From Methylococcaceae bacterium (GTDB lineage Bacteria; Pseudomonadota; Gammaproteobacteria; Methylococcales; Methylomonadaceae), in assembly GCA_016715325.1 (NCBI GenBank), contig JADKAL010000002.1, positions 248,001-312,000 on the forward strand: a stretch of DNA of 64,000 nucleotides, written 5' to 3'. Positions 26,323 to 35,567 of the stretch are shown piece by piece (the first letter of the stretch is position 1; each line of letters opens with the position of its first letter). The position numbers and the translations under genes are program-made. A model generated the notes under the pieces. The model saw only the letters and a list, made by a program, of their open reading frames with translations. It was not told the DNA's origin and made no database searches.

Positions 26323-27693
26323 TTACTTGATAATGTGATAGCAAGGGGAATATTTTTTCCCTGGTAGTTTCATTCTATGCTGCTCGACAAACGATGTCAG
26401 TAAAGCATCCATCAATGCCATAATCCGTTCCTCGCCGCGGATTTCAAAGTGTCCGAACTCCTCGATTGCTCGGATGCCGGTATCTTTGACGTTTCCCGAG
26501 ACAATCCCCGAAAAAGCGCGCCGGAGATTGGCGGCAAGCAAATGTTTTTCCTGATGACTGTGCAATTCAAGAGATTTCATGTTCTCATGCGATGGATTAA
26601 ACGGTTCTTGAAAAACTCGGTCGATTTTTAACTGCCAGTTAAAATAGTAAGCGTCTCCGTGCTCTTTGCGGAAGGCCCGTACTTGTGCAATTCCAGCCTG
26701 CATTTCACGCGCAACCCGTTCGGGATCGTCAACAATGATTTGGTATCTGTTTCGCGCTTCTTTTCCTAGCGTGTTTGCAATAAAGTGATCAATTTGTTCG
26801 AAATAATTTTTGGCGCTATCAGGTCCGGTAAATAGTAACGGAAACGGCATTTTTCGGTTGTCGGGATGCAACAAGATACCCAAAATATATAAAATTTCCT
26901 CAGCGGTGCCGGCGCCGCCTGGAAAAACCACAATCCCGTGACCTGTTCGGACAAAGGCTTCCAGGCGTTTTTCGATGTCGGGCATTATGACCAAGTTGTT
27001 GACAATCGGATTGGGCGATTCGGCGGCGATAATCCCAGGTTCGGTAATCCCTAAATAGTGACCGTTTTTAATTCTTTGTTTAGCGTGACCGATTGTGGCG
27101 CCTTTCATGGGGCCTTTCATGGCTCCAGGTCCGCAACCGGTACAAATATCCAGACCGCGCAGCCCCATCTCATGTCCGACCTGTTTGGTATATTCGTATT
27201 CTTTCCGGCTTATCGAGTGGCCGCCCCAGCAGACAACTAATTTGGGATTCGTCATAGGGCGCAAAATGTTGGCGTTGCGAAGGATATGGAAAACAGCATT
27301 GCTAATGCCGTTAGAGGTCTCAAGATCGAACTGAGGATTTTGATTAATTTCGTCATTGACATAAATAATGTCGCGAACAACAGCGAATAGATGCTCGTTA
27401 ATCCCTTTGACCATTTGTCCGTCGACAAAGGCATGGGCAGGAGCATTTTTTAATTCCAGTTTGATACCTCGCTGTTCTTGGACGACACGGATTGAAAAAT
27501 CAGGATAACGTTCCAGCAATTCCTTGCCGTCGTCCATCGCGCTACCGCAATTTAATACTGCAAGAGAACAGTTTCTGAAGGTTTGATATAATCCGCCTTG
27601 GCTGGAATCCAGCAGTTTATTGACCTCTTGTCTGGATAAAACATCCAGTCTACCTTCAGGCGCGATTTGTGCATCAATCACCGTGTATTTCAT
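26323..27693 (-). CDS. ppnN: Nucleotide 5'-monophosphate nucleosidase (LOG family)
   Basis: 456 residues, the length of E. coli PpnN (YgdH), with the extra N- and C-terminal domains of that family around a central LOG/Rossmann core. The signature Pro-Gly-Gly-Ala-Gly-Thr-Ala-Glu-Glu lies near 253-261, with Gly-Gly-His-Ser-Ile upstream. PpnN cleaves nucleoside monophosphates to base and ribose 5-phosphate, and in E. coli it responds to (p)ppGpp. Convergent with the SRPBCC gene across a hairpin. No partner genes nearby. Confidence 0.92.
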   Translation of the reverse strand: MKYTVIDAQIAPEGRLDVLSRQEVNKLLDSSQGGLYQTFRNCSLAVLNCGSAMDDGKELLERYPDFSIRVVQEQRGIKLELKNAPAHAFVDGQMVKGINEHLFAVVRDIIYVNDEINQNPQFDLETSNGISNAVFHILRNANILRPMTNPKLVVCWGGHSISRKEYEYTKQVGHEMGLRGLDICTGCGPGAMKGPMKGATIGHAKQRIKNGHYLGITEPGIIAAESPNPIVNNLVIMPDIEKRLEAFVRTGHGIVVFPGGAGTAEEILYILGILLHPDNRKMPFPLLFTGPDSAKNYFEQIDHFIANTLGKEARNRYQIIVDDPERVAREMQAGIAQVRAFRKEHGDAYYFNWQLKIDRVFQEPFNPSHENMKSLELHSHQEKHLLAANLRRAFSGIVSGNVKDTGIRAIEEFGHFEIRGEERIMALMDALLTSFVEQHRMKLPGKKYSPCYHIIK

Positions 27694-28021
27694 TATTATC
27701 CTTTTTAGCCGTTTTCGGCTTAATTTGTAACCGATTGTGGGAGTTTAAAGCATTTTGTTACAGTTCTTGTATTCCGAATGGTTAATTTCTGCAATTAATC
27801 ATAATGTTGCAATTTGCTTTTTGAAAGCAAGAAAAAGCTAAATCAACAGGTTAAATTTTAATGTGGAATATTAGAAATATCGGTTAACAAGCTGATAAAA
27901 ATATACTTTATCAGTCAGTCTTCGCTATATCAAAGTCTGTGCCAGTTTTTGTCTAAGTCGTTGTCAAAAAAGATAATTTTTTATTTTATTTCCCCTTTTC
28001 TTATGCTATTCTAATTTCAAG

Positions 28022-28074
28022 TGGAATATTATGGTGAATTTTGGTTGTTTTGTGGTGAATTGTGGAGCAGCTGG
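28022..28074 (+). promoter_or_regulatory. MraZ-type box array upstream of mraZ
   Basis: TGG triplets start at 28022, 28032, 28042, 28053, 28063 and 28072, i.e. every 10 (once 11, once 9) bases. MraZ is known to bind short TGG-containing direct repeats spaced one DNA turn apart before its own gene. The array ends about 18 bases before the GTG start. The rest of the 27694-28092 gap is AT-rich; it should hold the dcw promoter but I cannot choose among several weak -10 hexamers. Confidence 0.7.
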
Positions 28075-28092
28075 GATTTTAATTGAGGGGGA

Positions 28093-28554
28093 GTGTTGTT
28101 TCGAGGCAGTGCCACAGTCAATCTCGACGAAAAAGGCCGATTTGCTATACCGGCGCGTTTCCGTGATCGTGTTCAGGACGTTTGCCAAGGTAAAGTTGTT
28201 GTAACGCTGGCTTTAAACGAGCGGTGTGTCCGCATGTCCGGTTGTCTATGGATTTATCCGCTTTGCGAATGGGAAGAGCTGGAAAAAAAAATCAAAGAGC
28301 TTCCGACTTTCAAAAAGAAAGCAGTAAAACTTAAACGATTTTTAATAGGTAGTGCTTTCGAGTGTGATATGGATTCTCAAGGTCGAATTTTATTACCGGA
28401 AAAATTAAGAAAATTCGCCGAATTAGATAAAAAATTAGAGTTAGTCGGTCAGCTTAACCGGTTGGAGCTTTGGAACGAAAGTTCATGGGAAGAACAGTTT
28501 AAGGATGATGAGGATGACGAGGATATGGAAGAGATAAACAAGTTGTCCTTTTAA
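28093..28554 (+). CDS. mraZ: Transcriptional regulator MraZ
   Basis: 153 residues starting with GTG at 28093 behind GAGGGGGAG. MraZ is a double AbrB-type DNA-binding protein that forms rings and controls the dcw operon. The first SpoVT-AbrB repeat is at about 5-52 (Asp-Glu-Lys-Gly-Arg-Phe-Ala-Ile-Pro-Ala), the second at about 80-125 (Asp-Ser-Gln-Gly-Arg-Ile-Leu-Leu-Pro). The C-terminus is very acidic (Asp/Glu run near 137-147). First gene of the cluster; a phased box array lies upstream, consistent with self-regulation. Confidence 0.95.
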   Translation: MLFRGSATVNLDEKGRFAIPARFRDRVQDVCQGKVVVTLALNERCVRMSGCLWIYPLCEWEELEKKIKELPTFKKKAVKLKRFLIGSAFECDMDSQGRILLPEKLRKFAELDKKLELVGQLNRLELWNESSWEEQFKDDEDDEDMEEINKLSF

Positions 28555-28568
28555 CCCGGTTAAAGCAG

Positions 28569-29495
28569 GTGCAACACAAACCCGTATTGCTGGCAGAAGT
28601 ATTGCGAGAACTGGCAATTAAAAATAATGGCAATTATGTGGATTGCACCTTTGGTCGAGGTGGGCATAGTCAAGGTATTTTGTCGTTGCTGGGGGCTGCG
28701 GGTAGGCTGGTCGCGCTTGATCGCGATAATGATGCGATTGAATCCAGTATAGCTAAGGAATTACTAGAAGACAGCCGGTTTGCCTTAAGGCATTGCGGGT
28801 TTTCTGCTTTGGATCGCGTAGTGGCTGAAGCGGGATTGACCGGTGCAATTGACGGCATTTTGATGGATTTAGGGGTTTCTTCGCCGCAATTAGACGATCC
28901 GCTCAGAGGATTTAGTTTTATGCAAAACGGCCCGCTGGATATGCGGATGGATGCTTCCTCGCAAATGACCGCCGCTAAGTGGCTTGCGCTGACTGAAGAA
29001 AAAGAAATAGCCGATGTGCTGTTTGAATACGGAGAAGAACGTTTCGCAAGACGGATCGCTAGGGCCATCGTAATAGCCAGAGGCATAAAGCCGATTTCAA
29101 CAACTTTTGAGTTGGTGAAGATTATTGAAGAAGCGATTCCAAGACGAGATAAACACAAGCATCCCGCAACGCGGAGCTTTCAGGCCATTCGGATTGCGGT
29201 TAATCAAGAGCTTAATGAGTTAAAAACGGCGTTAGATCTTTCTCTCAAGGTGTTGAAAACAGGAGGACGTTTAGTGGTTATCTCATTTCATTCCTTGGAA
29301 GATCGAATTGTTAAGCAGTTCATCCGCAACGAGTCCGGAGCCAAATACGATCCGGGCAGGCTGCCGGTAAAGGAAGCCGATATTTCCAAAGGGCTTTTAG
29401 TGAAAAAGGGTAAGCCGATCATAGCTGGTGCATTCGAAATTGAACAAAACCCAAGGGCGCGTAGTGCAATTATGAGAGTTGCAGAGCGGGTGTGA
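28569..29495 (+). CDS. rsmH: 16S rRNA (cytosine(1402)-N4)-methyltransferase
   Basis: 308 residues, GTG start at 28569. The N-terminus reads His-Lys-Pro-Val-Leu, then Tyr-Val-Asp-Cys-Thr-Phe-Gly-Arg-Gly-Gly-His-Ser, the AdoMet motif I of this family. Leu-Met-Asp-Leu-Gly-Val-Ser-Ser-Pro-Gln-Leu-Asp and Ser-Phe-His-Ser-Leu-Glu-Asp-Arg are also present. RsmH methylates C1402 in the ribosomal P site. The gene ends 3 bases before ftsL. The gene order mraZ-rsmH-ftsL-ftsI is standard. Confidence 0.97.
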   Translation: MQHKPVLLAEVLRELAIKNNGNYVDCTFGRGGHSQGILSLLGAAGRLVALDRDNDAIESSIAKELLEDSRFALRHCGFSALDRVVAEAGLTGAIDGILMDLGVSSPQLDDPLRGFSFMQNGPLDMRMDASSQMTAAKWLALTEEKEIADVLFEYGEERFARRIARAIVIARGIKPISTTFELVKIIEEAIPRRDKHKHPATRSFQAIRIAVNQELNELKTALDLSLKVLKTGGRLVVISFHSLEDRIVKQFIRNESGAKYDPGRLPVKEADISKGLLVKKGKPIIAGAFEIEQNPRARSAIMRVAERV

Positions 29496-29498
29496 TCA

Positions 29499-29789
29499 AT
29501 GGCTAATACCCTAGGAGTAACCCGTAAAGAAACGATAGTTTTGATGTTGCTATTAATCGCGTTAATGATGTCCGCGTTGGCTGTTATTTATAGTAAAAAT
29601 AAATCGCGTTCGATATTTATAGAAATCGAACGAAATGAACGTGCGTTGGACCAGTATGAGGTTGAGTGGGGACAAATGCAATTGGAGTTAACGACGCTTG
29701 CCGAACAAAACAGGGTGGAGGCTATTGCTAAGGAACGTTTAAAGCTCGTCATGCCGCCACGGGAAAGCGTTATTTATATAAAGCCGTAA
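29499..29789 (+). CDS. ftsL: Cell division protein FtsL
   Basis: 96 residues with a single membrane span at about 13-32 and a leucine-rich coiled coil at about 40-85 facing the periplasm. It is the usual bitopic divisome protein that joins FtsB and FtsQ and helps activate FtsI/FtsW. The start of ftsI follows directly at the next base after the stop. Confidence 0.9.
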   Translation: MANTLGVTRKETIVLMLLLIALMMSALAVIYSKNKSRSIFIEIERNERALDQYEVEWGQMQLELTTLAEQNRVEAIAKERLKLVMPPRESVIYIKP

Positions 29790-31613
29790 ATGCAGATATC
29801 GAATCCTAATAGGCCAAGAATTCATACCGAGAACTTTTCCGGAAGAAGGCGGTTTTTGCTTGGCTTTATTATGAGCTGTATGGTGGTGCTTGTCGGTCGT
29901 GCGATACATCTACAGGTATTTAAAAAAGATTTTTTGCAAGAACGTAGCCGATATGTCGATACGGTGTCTATCTCATCATACCGGGGCAATATAGAAGATA
30001 GAAACGGAGAGGCCTTAGCGATTAGTTCGCCCGCGCCGTCCGTGACGATAAACCCGAAAGAAATCGTTAAGGACGATGAGTCGGTTGTCACGCAGATGGA
30101 AAAAAAATTCCGCGCGGACAATCACTTGGAAAAACTGTCCGAAAACGACAAGCAAGCCGTATTGCGCTTATATCGTCAAGAAAAACAAGAAAAATTGGCT
30201 CATTTAGAAACGATGCTGGGGCTGTCAAAAGGTAAGATTAAAGACGTTCTCGATGAAAAAAAAGATAAAGGCTTTGCGTATTTAGCAAAAAAAATCAATC
30301 CGGGATTGGCAGAGCAAGTTAAAGAACTAAAACTAGCCGGTGTCGATGTGCTTCGCGAGTTTAAGCGATTTTATCCGTCCGGTGAAATTACCGCGCATTT
30401 ACTCGGTTTTACCAATGCGGAAGATGTCGGTCAAGTCGGGCTGGAAAAAAGTTACGAAACGGTTTTGAAAGGGGCGGACGGAAAAAAAAGGGTCATTAAA
30501 GACGGTTTGCATCAAGTTATAGCCGATGTAGAAAATATATCGTCGCCTATTCCCGGCAAAAAACTGGAATTGAGTATAGATCAGCGTATTCAATATCTGG
30601 CTTTTCGGGAATTGCAAAATGCAGTAAACGTAAACAAGGCAAAGGCAGGCGCGCTTGTCGTTTTAGATGCAAAGACCGGAGAAATATTAGCGGCAGTGAA
30701 TCAGCCGTCGTTTAATCCGAATGCAAAAAACGACCTTAAAGAAATTTTATATAGAAACCGGGCTTTCACCGAAGTATTTGAACCGGGATCGACTGTCAAA
30801 CCGTTTGTTGTGGCGGCGGCGTTGGATGGTAACTATATACGTCCGGGTGATCTATTTGTTACCGATGGCGTTTTCGCTGTGGGGTCCAATCTCGTGAAGG
30901 ATACCCATAATTACGGAACGTTGAATGTTGAAGGCGTGATTAAAAAGTCGAGCAATATTGGGGTTGCGAAAATGGCGTTGAAGATGCCGGTCGATTATTT
31001 TTGTGGACGATACAGAAACTTAGGTTTCGGTGAATCGCCTGCGACCGGCTTTCCTGGCGAAGCCAGTGGTCGAATGCCGTCTGGGAAAAGAATGCGGGAT
31101 TTTGATCGAGCTATTTTGTCCTACGGCTATGGTTTGAATATGTCGGCAATTCAGCTGGCGAGGTCTTATACCGCGTTAGCGGATGACGGTATTCTTCATT
31201 CCGTCAGCTTGCTGAAGCGGGATGAAGATGTAGATGCGCGCCGCGTTTTCTCGGAAAAAACAGCGCGAAAAGTCAGAACGATGATGGAAAGTGTAATTAC
31301 AAAGGAAGGAACCGCTTACGAAGCGAGAGTTGAAGGTTATCGCGTAGCCGGTAAAACCGGAACTGCTAAGAAAGCAGGAGCGCACGGTTATTCGCCGAAT
31401 AGCTATTTTGCCTTATTTGCAGGCTTAGCGCCCGCGAGTAACCCTCGCTTAGTGATTGTGGTGATGATAGATGAACCGTCCGCAGGTCAATACTATGGCG
31501 GTTTGGTGTCAGCGCCAGTCTTCTCAAAGGTTATGGCAGGATCGTTGCGATTGCTAGGCGTTACACCGGATCAAGAAAATACCATGCCGATTTTATTGGC
31601 GAAAAAGAATTGA
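29790..31613 (+). CDS. ftsI: Septal peptidoglycan transpeptidase (PBP3)
   Basis: 607 residues. A membrane anchor is at about 22-42. The PBP dimer domain follows (Tyr-Arg-Gly-Asn-Ile-Glu-Asp-Arg-Asn-Gly), then the transpeptidase domain with Ser-Thr-Val-Lys (near 333-336), Ser-Ser-Asn (near 390) and Lys-Thr-Gly-Thr (near 521). It cross-links septal peptidoglycan in the periplasm together with FtsW. It begins right after the ftsL stop. Confidence 0.97.
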   Translation: MQISNPNRPRIHTENFSGRRRFLLGFIMSCMVVLVGRAIHLQVFKKDFLQERSRYVDTVSISSYRGNIEDRNGEALAISSPAPSVTINPKEIVKDDESVVTQMEKKFRADNHLEKLSENDKQAVLRLYRQEKQEKLAHLETMLGLSKGKIKDVLDEKKDKGFAYLAKKINPGLAEQVKELKLAGVDVLREFKRFYPSGEITAHLLGFTNAEDVGQVGLEKSYETVLKGADGKKRVIKDGLHQVIADVENISSPIPGKKLELSIDQRIQYLAFRELQNAVNVNKAKAGALVVLDAKTGEILAAVNQPSFNPNAKNDLKEILYRNRAFTEVFEPGSTVKPFVVAAALDGNYIRPGDLFVTDGVFAVGSNLVKDTHNYGTLNVEGVIKKSSNIGVAKMALKMPVDYFCGRYRNLGFGESPATGFPGEASGRMPSGKRMRDFDRAILSYGYGLNMSAIQLARSYTALADDGILHSVSLLKRDEDVDARRVFSEKTARKVRTMMESVITKEGTAYEARVEGYRVAGKTGTAKKAGAHGYSPNSYFALFAGLAPASNPRLVIVVMIDEPSAGQYYGGLVSAPVFSKVMAGSLRLLGVTPDQENTMPILLAKKN

Positions 31614-31626
31614 TAAGCCGGTTGTT

Positions 31627-33120
31627 ATGAGGCTTACGGAATTATTAGAAGGACTGGTACCGCTTTCTGAGATAGAGCGAGATAGTGCTAACAAAATTGA
31701 AATTAGCGGTTTAGGTTTAGATAGCCGGACGATAAAAAAAAATGAAGTTTTTATTGCCTTATCCGGCGCGAAACAACATGGATTAGCGTTTGTTGATGAT
31801 GTAATAAATAGGGGCGCTAGCGCAGTTTTGTACGATACGGCTGGAGAAGGCAATGTATTGTCGGAAAAGATAAAGAATATCGATATTTTTCCGGTGACAA
31901 GGCTGGGGTGGGCCTTAGGTGCGTTAGCTGCAAAGTATTATAACCAGCCTTCGCAGGAACTCGATGTAATCGGTATTACCGGTACGAACGGCAAGACATC
32001 GTGCAGTCAGTTCTTGGGTCAGATGCTAGATGACTGCGGAATAATCGGTACGTTGGGCTGGGGCGAATGGGGACGGTTAATCAAAACGGCGAATACAACA
32101 CCGGATGCATTAACGGTTCATCACGTTTTGTATGAGTTTGTTAAACAGGGAAAAAAATCCGTTGTAATGGAAGTTTCCTCGCATGGTTTGGACCAAGGCA
32201 GAGTGAACGGTGTGCATTTTAGAGGTGCGGTTTATACCAATATTAGCCGCGATCATTTGGATTATCACGGCACGATGGAAGACTACCTTGCTGCAAAATT
32301 AAAACTGATGCAAGCACAGGGGCTAAAATTTGTGGTCCTCAATTTAGATGACGCCAGTTGTGATCGGATAATTGCTGCAGTCTCGGATTCCGTTGTGCTT
32401 TGGGGTGTCAGTGCGCAGGGAAAGCAGCTTGTTTCGGGAGAAACCGTAAAAGCGCAAGGAATAAACTATGCGTTCAACGGAATCGAGTTTGATATTGAAT
32501 GGCGAGATGAAAAGCAAAAAATCTTTGCTCCCTTATTCGGCGATTTTAATGTTGAGAATTTATTATGCGTTATCGCAACACTACTGGCAACGGACTATCC
32601 ATTAGCAGAAATCGCTGCAAAATTGACTACCCTAAAACCGGTTGTTGGACGAATGGAACATTGTGTTACGGCGAATAAAAAATTGAGTGTTTTCGTTGAT
32701 TTTGCTCATACGCCGGATGCTTTAAATCGTGTATTAACCAGTTTGCGAAAACACTGTCATCGTGAATTATGGGTCGTATTCGGGTGCGGCGGCAATCGGG
32801 ATGCCGGTAAGCGCGCTGAAATGGGTGCCATCGCTGAACAATGGGCCGATCACGTCATCGTTACCGATGATAATCCGAGGTTTGAAGATCATGTCGCCAT
32901 TGCAAAACAAATATTAGCGGGCTGCCGTTCGGATAAGGTGAGTCTCGTCCAGGATAGACAGTTGGCGATTGAACAGGCGATAGCACGCGCGGCAGAGAAC
33001 GATTGTATCGTCATTGCGGGCAAAGGCCATGAAAGCTATCAAGAAATTAACGGTATTCAGTACCCCTTTAGCGACAAAGAAATAGCAGAACAGGCGTTAT
33101 ATAACAGGTTTGGCATGTAA
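31627..33120 (+). CDS. murE: UDP-MurNAc-tripeptide synthetase
   Basis: 497 residues of the Mur ligase fold. The ATP loop is Gly-Thr-Asn-Gly-Lys-Thr-Ser (near 119-125). The Asp-Asn-Pro-Arg motif near 416 marks meso-diaminopimelate specificity. It adds the third residue of the stem peptide. Its stop codon shares one base with the murF ATG (TAATG). Confidence 0.97.
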   Translation: MRLTELLEGLVPLSEIERDSANKIEISGLGLDSRTIKKNEVFIALSGAKQHGLAFVDDVINRGASAVLYDTAGEGNVLSEKIKNIDIFPVTRLGWALGALAAKYYNQPSQELDVIGITGTNGKTSCSQFLGQMLDDCGIIGTLGWGEWGRLIKTANTTPDALTVHHVLYEFVKQGKKSVVMEVSSHGLDQGRVNGVHFRGAVYTNISRDHLDYHGTMEDYLAAKLKLMQAQGLKFVVLNLDDASCDRIIAAVSDSVVLWGVSAQGKQLVSGETVKAQGINYAFNGIEFDIEWRDEKQKIFAPLFGDFNVENLLCVIATLLATDYPLAEIAAKLTTLKPVVGRMEHCVTANKKLSVFVDFAHTPDALNRVLTSLRKHCHRELWVVFGCGGNRDAGKRAEMGAIAEQWADHVIVTDDNPRFEDHVAIAKQILAGCRSDKVSLVQDRQLAIEQAIARAAENDCIVIAGKGHESYQEINGIQYPFSDKEIAEQALYNRFGM

Positions 33121-34481
33121 TGAAAATGAAGCTAAGCGAAATTGCAAACAAAGTAAACGGAGAAATGACCGGACACGATTTGGAGATCTGTTCGGTCGGT
33201 ATCGACACGCGCATTATTCAGCAGGGCGATCTGTATGTGGCAATAAAGGGACATCAGTTTGATGGCAATCAATTTATCGATAAAGCCGAGCAAGCGGGAG
33301 CGACAGCCGCCATCATTAATGAAGGCTTTAATTCAACGCTACCGCATATCAAGGTAAAAGACACCCGTATAGCCCTAGGCCTTTTGGCGAACGCATGGCG
33401 GGAAAAAGCGGATGTTCGCGTCGTAGGCATTACCGGCAGTAACGGCAAAACGACAGTCAAAGAAATGACCGCTGCCATTCTAGGCTTAAATGGCGAAGTG
33501 CTATACACCAAAGGCAATCTGAACAACGACATCGGCGTACCGTTAACCTTATTACGATTAAATGAGAAGCACAAATATGCCGTCATTGAGATGGGTGCAA
33601 ATCATCCTGGAGAAATTGCTTACACCTGTGCGCTAGCAAAACCGGATGTGGCGATACTCAACAATGCCGGCGGCGCACATATTGAGGGCTTTGGAAGTCT
33701 GGAAGGCATCGCTATGGGAAAAGGTGAAATTATCGAAAACCTTAAATCCGATGGTATAGCGATACTCAACAAAGACGATAAATATTTCAATTATTGGCAA
33801 ACCATCGCCGGTAATAAGCAAGTTATAACCTTCGGATTCGATGAAACCGCCGATGTGTGTGCTCGCAATATTCGACTGGAAATTATCGATAATGGCTTTG
33901 TAACAGCATTCGATCTTGCTGCGGCTGGGAAAATCACAAAAATTAGCCTCAAAGTAGCCGGACATCACAATGTAAAGAATGCATTGGCCGCAACCGGAGC
34001 GGCATTAGCATTGGGAATCGAGCTGGAAAAAATTAAAACCGGACTGGAAGGCTTGAAGCCCGTTACAGGCAGAATGCAGCCGTTGGTCGGTCGTTTGGGA
34101 AATATAGTGATAGACGACACCTATAATGCCAATGCAGATTCGCTAAAAGCTGGTGTCGACGTGTTAACAAACTGCCCTGGAAAACAATGGGTTGTATTAG
34201 GTGCTTTCGGTGAGCTGGGACCTGAAAGCCCTAAAATTCATGCAGAAATAGGTCGGTATTTAAACTCCAAAGGTGTTGTGCGCCTGTTGGCTATGGGCTC
34301 CGATGCCAAAAATTCCGTTCAGGGTTTTGGTAAAGGAGCCGCTTTTTTTGATAGCCAGGACGAGTTGATCGGCGCATTAAAAGCTGAGATCACGGGTGAA
34401 GAAACAATTTTAGTCAAAGGCTCAAGGGCGCAGCGGATGGAAAACGTCGTTGCTGCACTCGTCGATAATTATAGGATGTAA
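33120..34481 (+). CDS. murF: UDP-MurNAc-tripeptide-D-alanyl-D-alanine ligase
   Basis: 453 residues of the Mur ligase family, with Gly-Ile-Thr-Gly-Ser-Asn-Gly-Lys-Thr-Thr-Val-Lys-Glu (near 104-116), an Asn-Asn-Asp-Ile-Gly-Val-Pro segment and a late Asp-Asp-Thr-Tyr-Asn-Ala-Asn-Ala-Asp-Ser that are typical of MurF. It attaches D-Ala-D-Ala to the stem peptide, using the dipeptide made by the ddl gene further along. Starts one base inside the murE stop. Confidence 0.97.
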   Translation: MKMKLSEIANKVNGEMTGHDLEICSVGIDTRIIQQGDLYVAIKGHQFDGNQFIDKAEQAGATAAIINEGFNSTLPHIKVKDTRIALGLLANAWREKADVRVVGITGSNGKTTVKEMTAAILGLNGEVLYTKGNLNNDIGVPLTLLRLNEKHKYAVIEMGANHPGEIAYTCALAKPDVAILNNAGGAHIEGFGSLEGIAMGKGEIIENLKSDGIAILNKDDKYFNYWQTIAGNKQVITFGFDETADVCARNIRLEIIDNGFVTAFDLAAAGKITKISLKVAGHHNVKNALAATGAALALGIELEKIKTGLEGLKPVTGRMQPLVGRLGNIVIDDTYNANADSLKAGVDVLTNCPGKQWVVLGAFGELGPESPKIHAEIGRYLNSKGVVRLLAMGSDAKNSVQGFGKGAAFFDSQDELIGALKAEITGEETILVKGSRAQRMENVVAALVDNYRM

Positions 34482-34484
34482 GCC

Positions 34485-35567
34485 ATGCTTCTTTACCTTG
34501 CAGACTACTTGATGACGTTCGAAGGCGGATTTAGGGTATTCCATTACCTGACATTTAGGGCAATTTTGGGAGCACTAACCTCTCTTATCATTTCCTTTAT
34601 TATCGGCCCATATATGATCAGGAAGTTAAGCCGGAAAAAAATCGGTCAAAGTATTCGCGAACTTGGACCGCAATCACACTACGAAAAAGCGGGTACGCCC
34701 ACAATGGGCGGTACCTTGATTTTAATCGCCATTGCGTTTAGCACTTTATTGTGGGCGGATCTCAGTAATAGATATATATGGGTGATTCTGTTGGTGACTT
34801 TGGGTTACGGCGTTATCGGATTTATCGACGATTACCGTAAAGTGATTAAACGCAATAGCGACGGTTTATCGGCAAAAGCGAAATATTTTTGGCAATCTGT
34901 TATCGGCATTATGGCGGCGATGTTTCTGTATAAATCCGCGGTTGTTCCGGCAGAAACCCAGTTCATTGTGCCTTTCTTCAAGGATGTCATGCTCGATATG
35001 GGCTGGATGTATATCGTCCTTAGCTATTTTGTAATTGTCGGGACCAGTAATGCAGTCAATTTAACCGATGGTCTAGATGGTTTAGCGATCATGCCGACCG
35101 TCATGGTCGCTGCCGGATTGGGAATTTTCGCCTATTTATCTGGACACGTCGGTTTTTCGGAATATTTGGCCATTCCGTACTTACCGAACGCGGGCGAATT
35201 AATTGTGTTTTGCGCGGCTTTGATCGGCGCCGGTTTAGGTTTTTTATGGTTCAACACCTATCCGGCCATGGTGTTCATGGGCGATGTCGGTGCGCTTGCT
35301 TTAGGCGGTGCGCTAGGAACATTAGCCGTCTTAATTAGGCAGGAGATCGTCCTAGTTATTATGGGGGGAGTCTTCGTCATGGAGACCTTATCCGTCATGA
35401 TTCAAGTCGCATCCTACAAAATGACCGGTAAACGCGTTTTCCGTATGGCACCGATCCATCATCACTTCGAGTTGAAAGGCTGGCCAGAGCCGCGCGTGAT
35501 CGTCAGGTTTTGGATCATCACTGTTATTTTGGTGCTAGTCGGACTGGCAACACTTAAGTTGAGATGA
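34485..35567 (+). CDS. mraY: Phospho-N-acetylmuramoyl-pentapeptide transferase
   Basis: 360 residues, a ten-span membrane enzyme. Motifs: Gly-Thr-Pro-Thr-Met-Gly-Gly (about 70-76), Phe-Ile-Asp-Asp-Tyr-Arg-Lys (about 113-119), Asn-Leu-Thr-Asp-Gly-Leu-Asp-Gly (about 191-198), and His-His-His-Phe-Glu near 325. It transfers phospho-MurNAc-pentapeptide to undecaprenyl phosphate (lipid I). murD begins four bases before its stop. Confidence 0.97.
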   Translation: MLLYLADYLMTFEGGFRVFHYLTFRAILGALTSLIISFIIGPYMIRKLSRKKIGQSIRELGPQSHYEKAGTPTMGGTLILIAIAFSTLLWADLSNRYIWVILLVTLGYGVIGFIDDYRKVIKRNSDGLSAKAKYFWQSVIGIMAAMFLYKSAVVPAETQFIVPFFKDVMLDMGWMYIVLSYFVIVGTSNAVNLTDGLDGLAIMPTVMVAAGLGIFAYLSGHVGFSEYLAIPYLPNAGELIVFCAALIGAGLGFLWFNTYPAMVFMGDVGALALGGALGTLAVLIRQEIVLVIMGGVFVMETLSVMIQVASYKMTGKRVFRMAPIHHHFELKGWPEPRVIVRFWIITVILVLVGLATLKLR

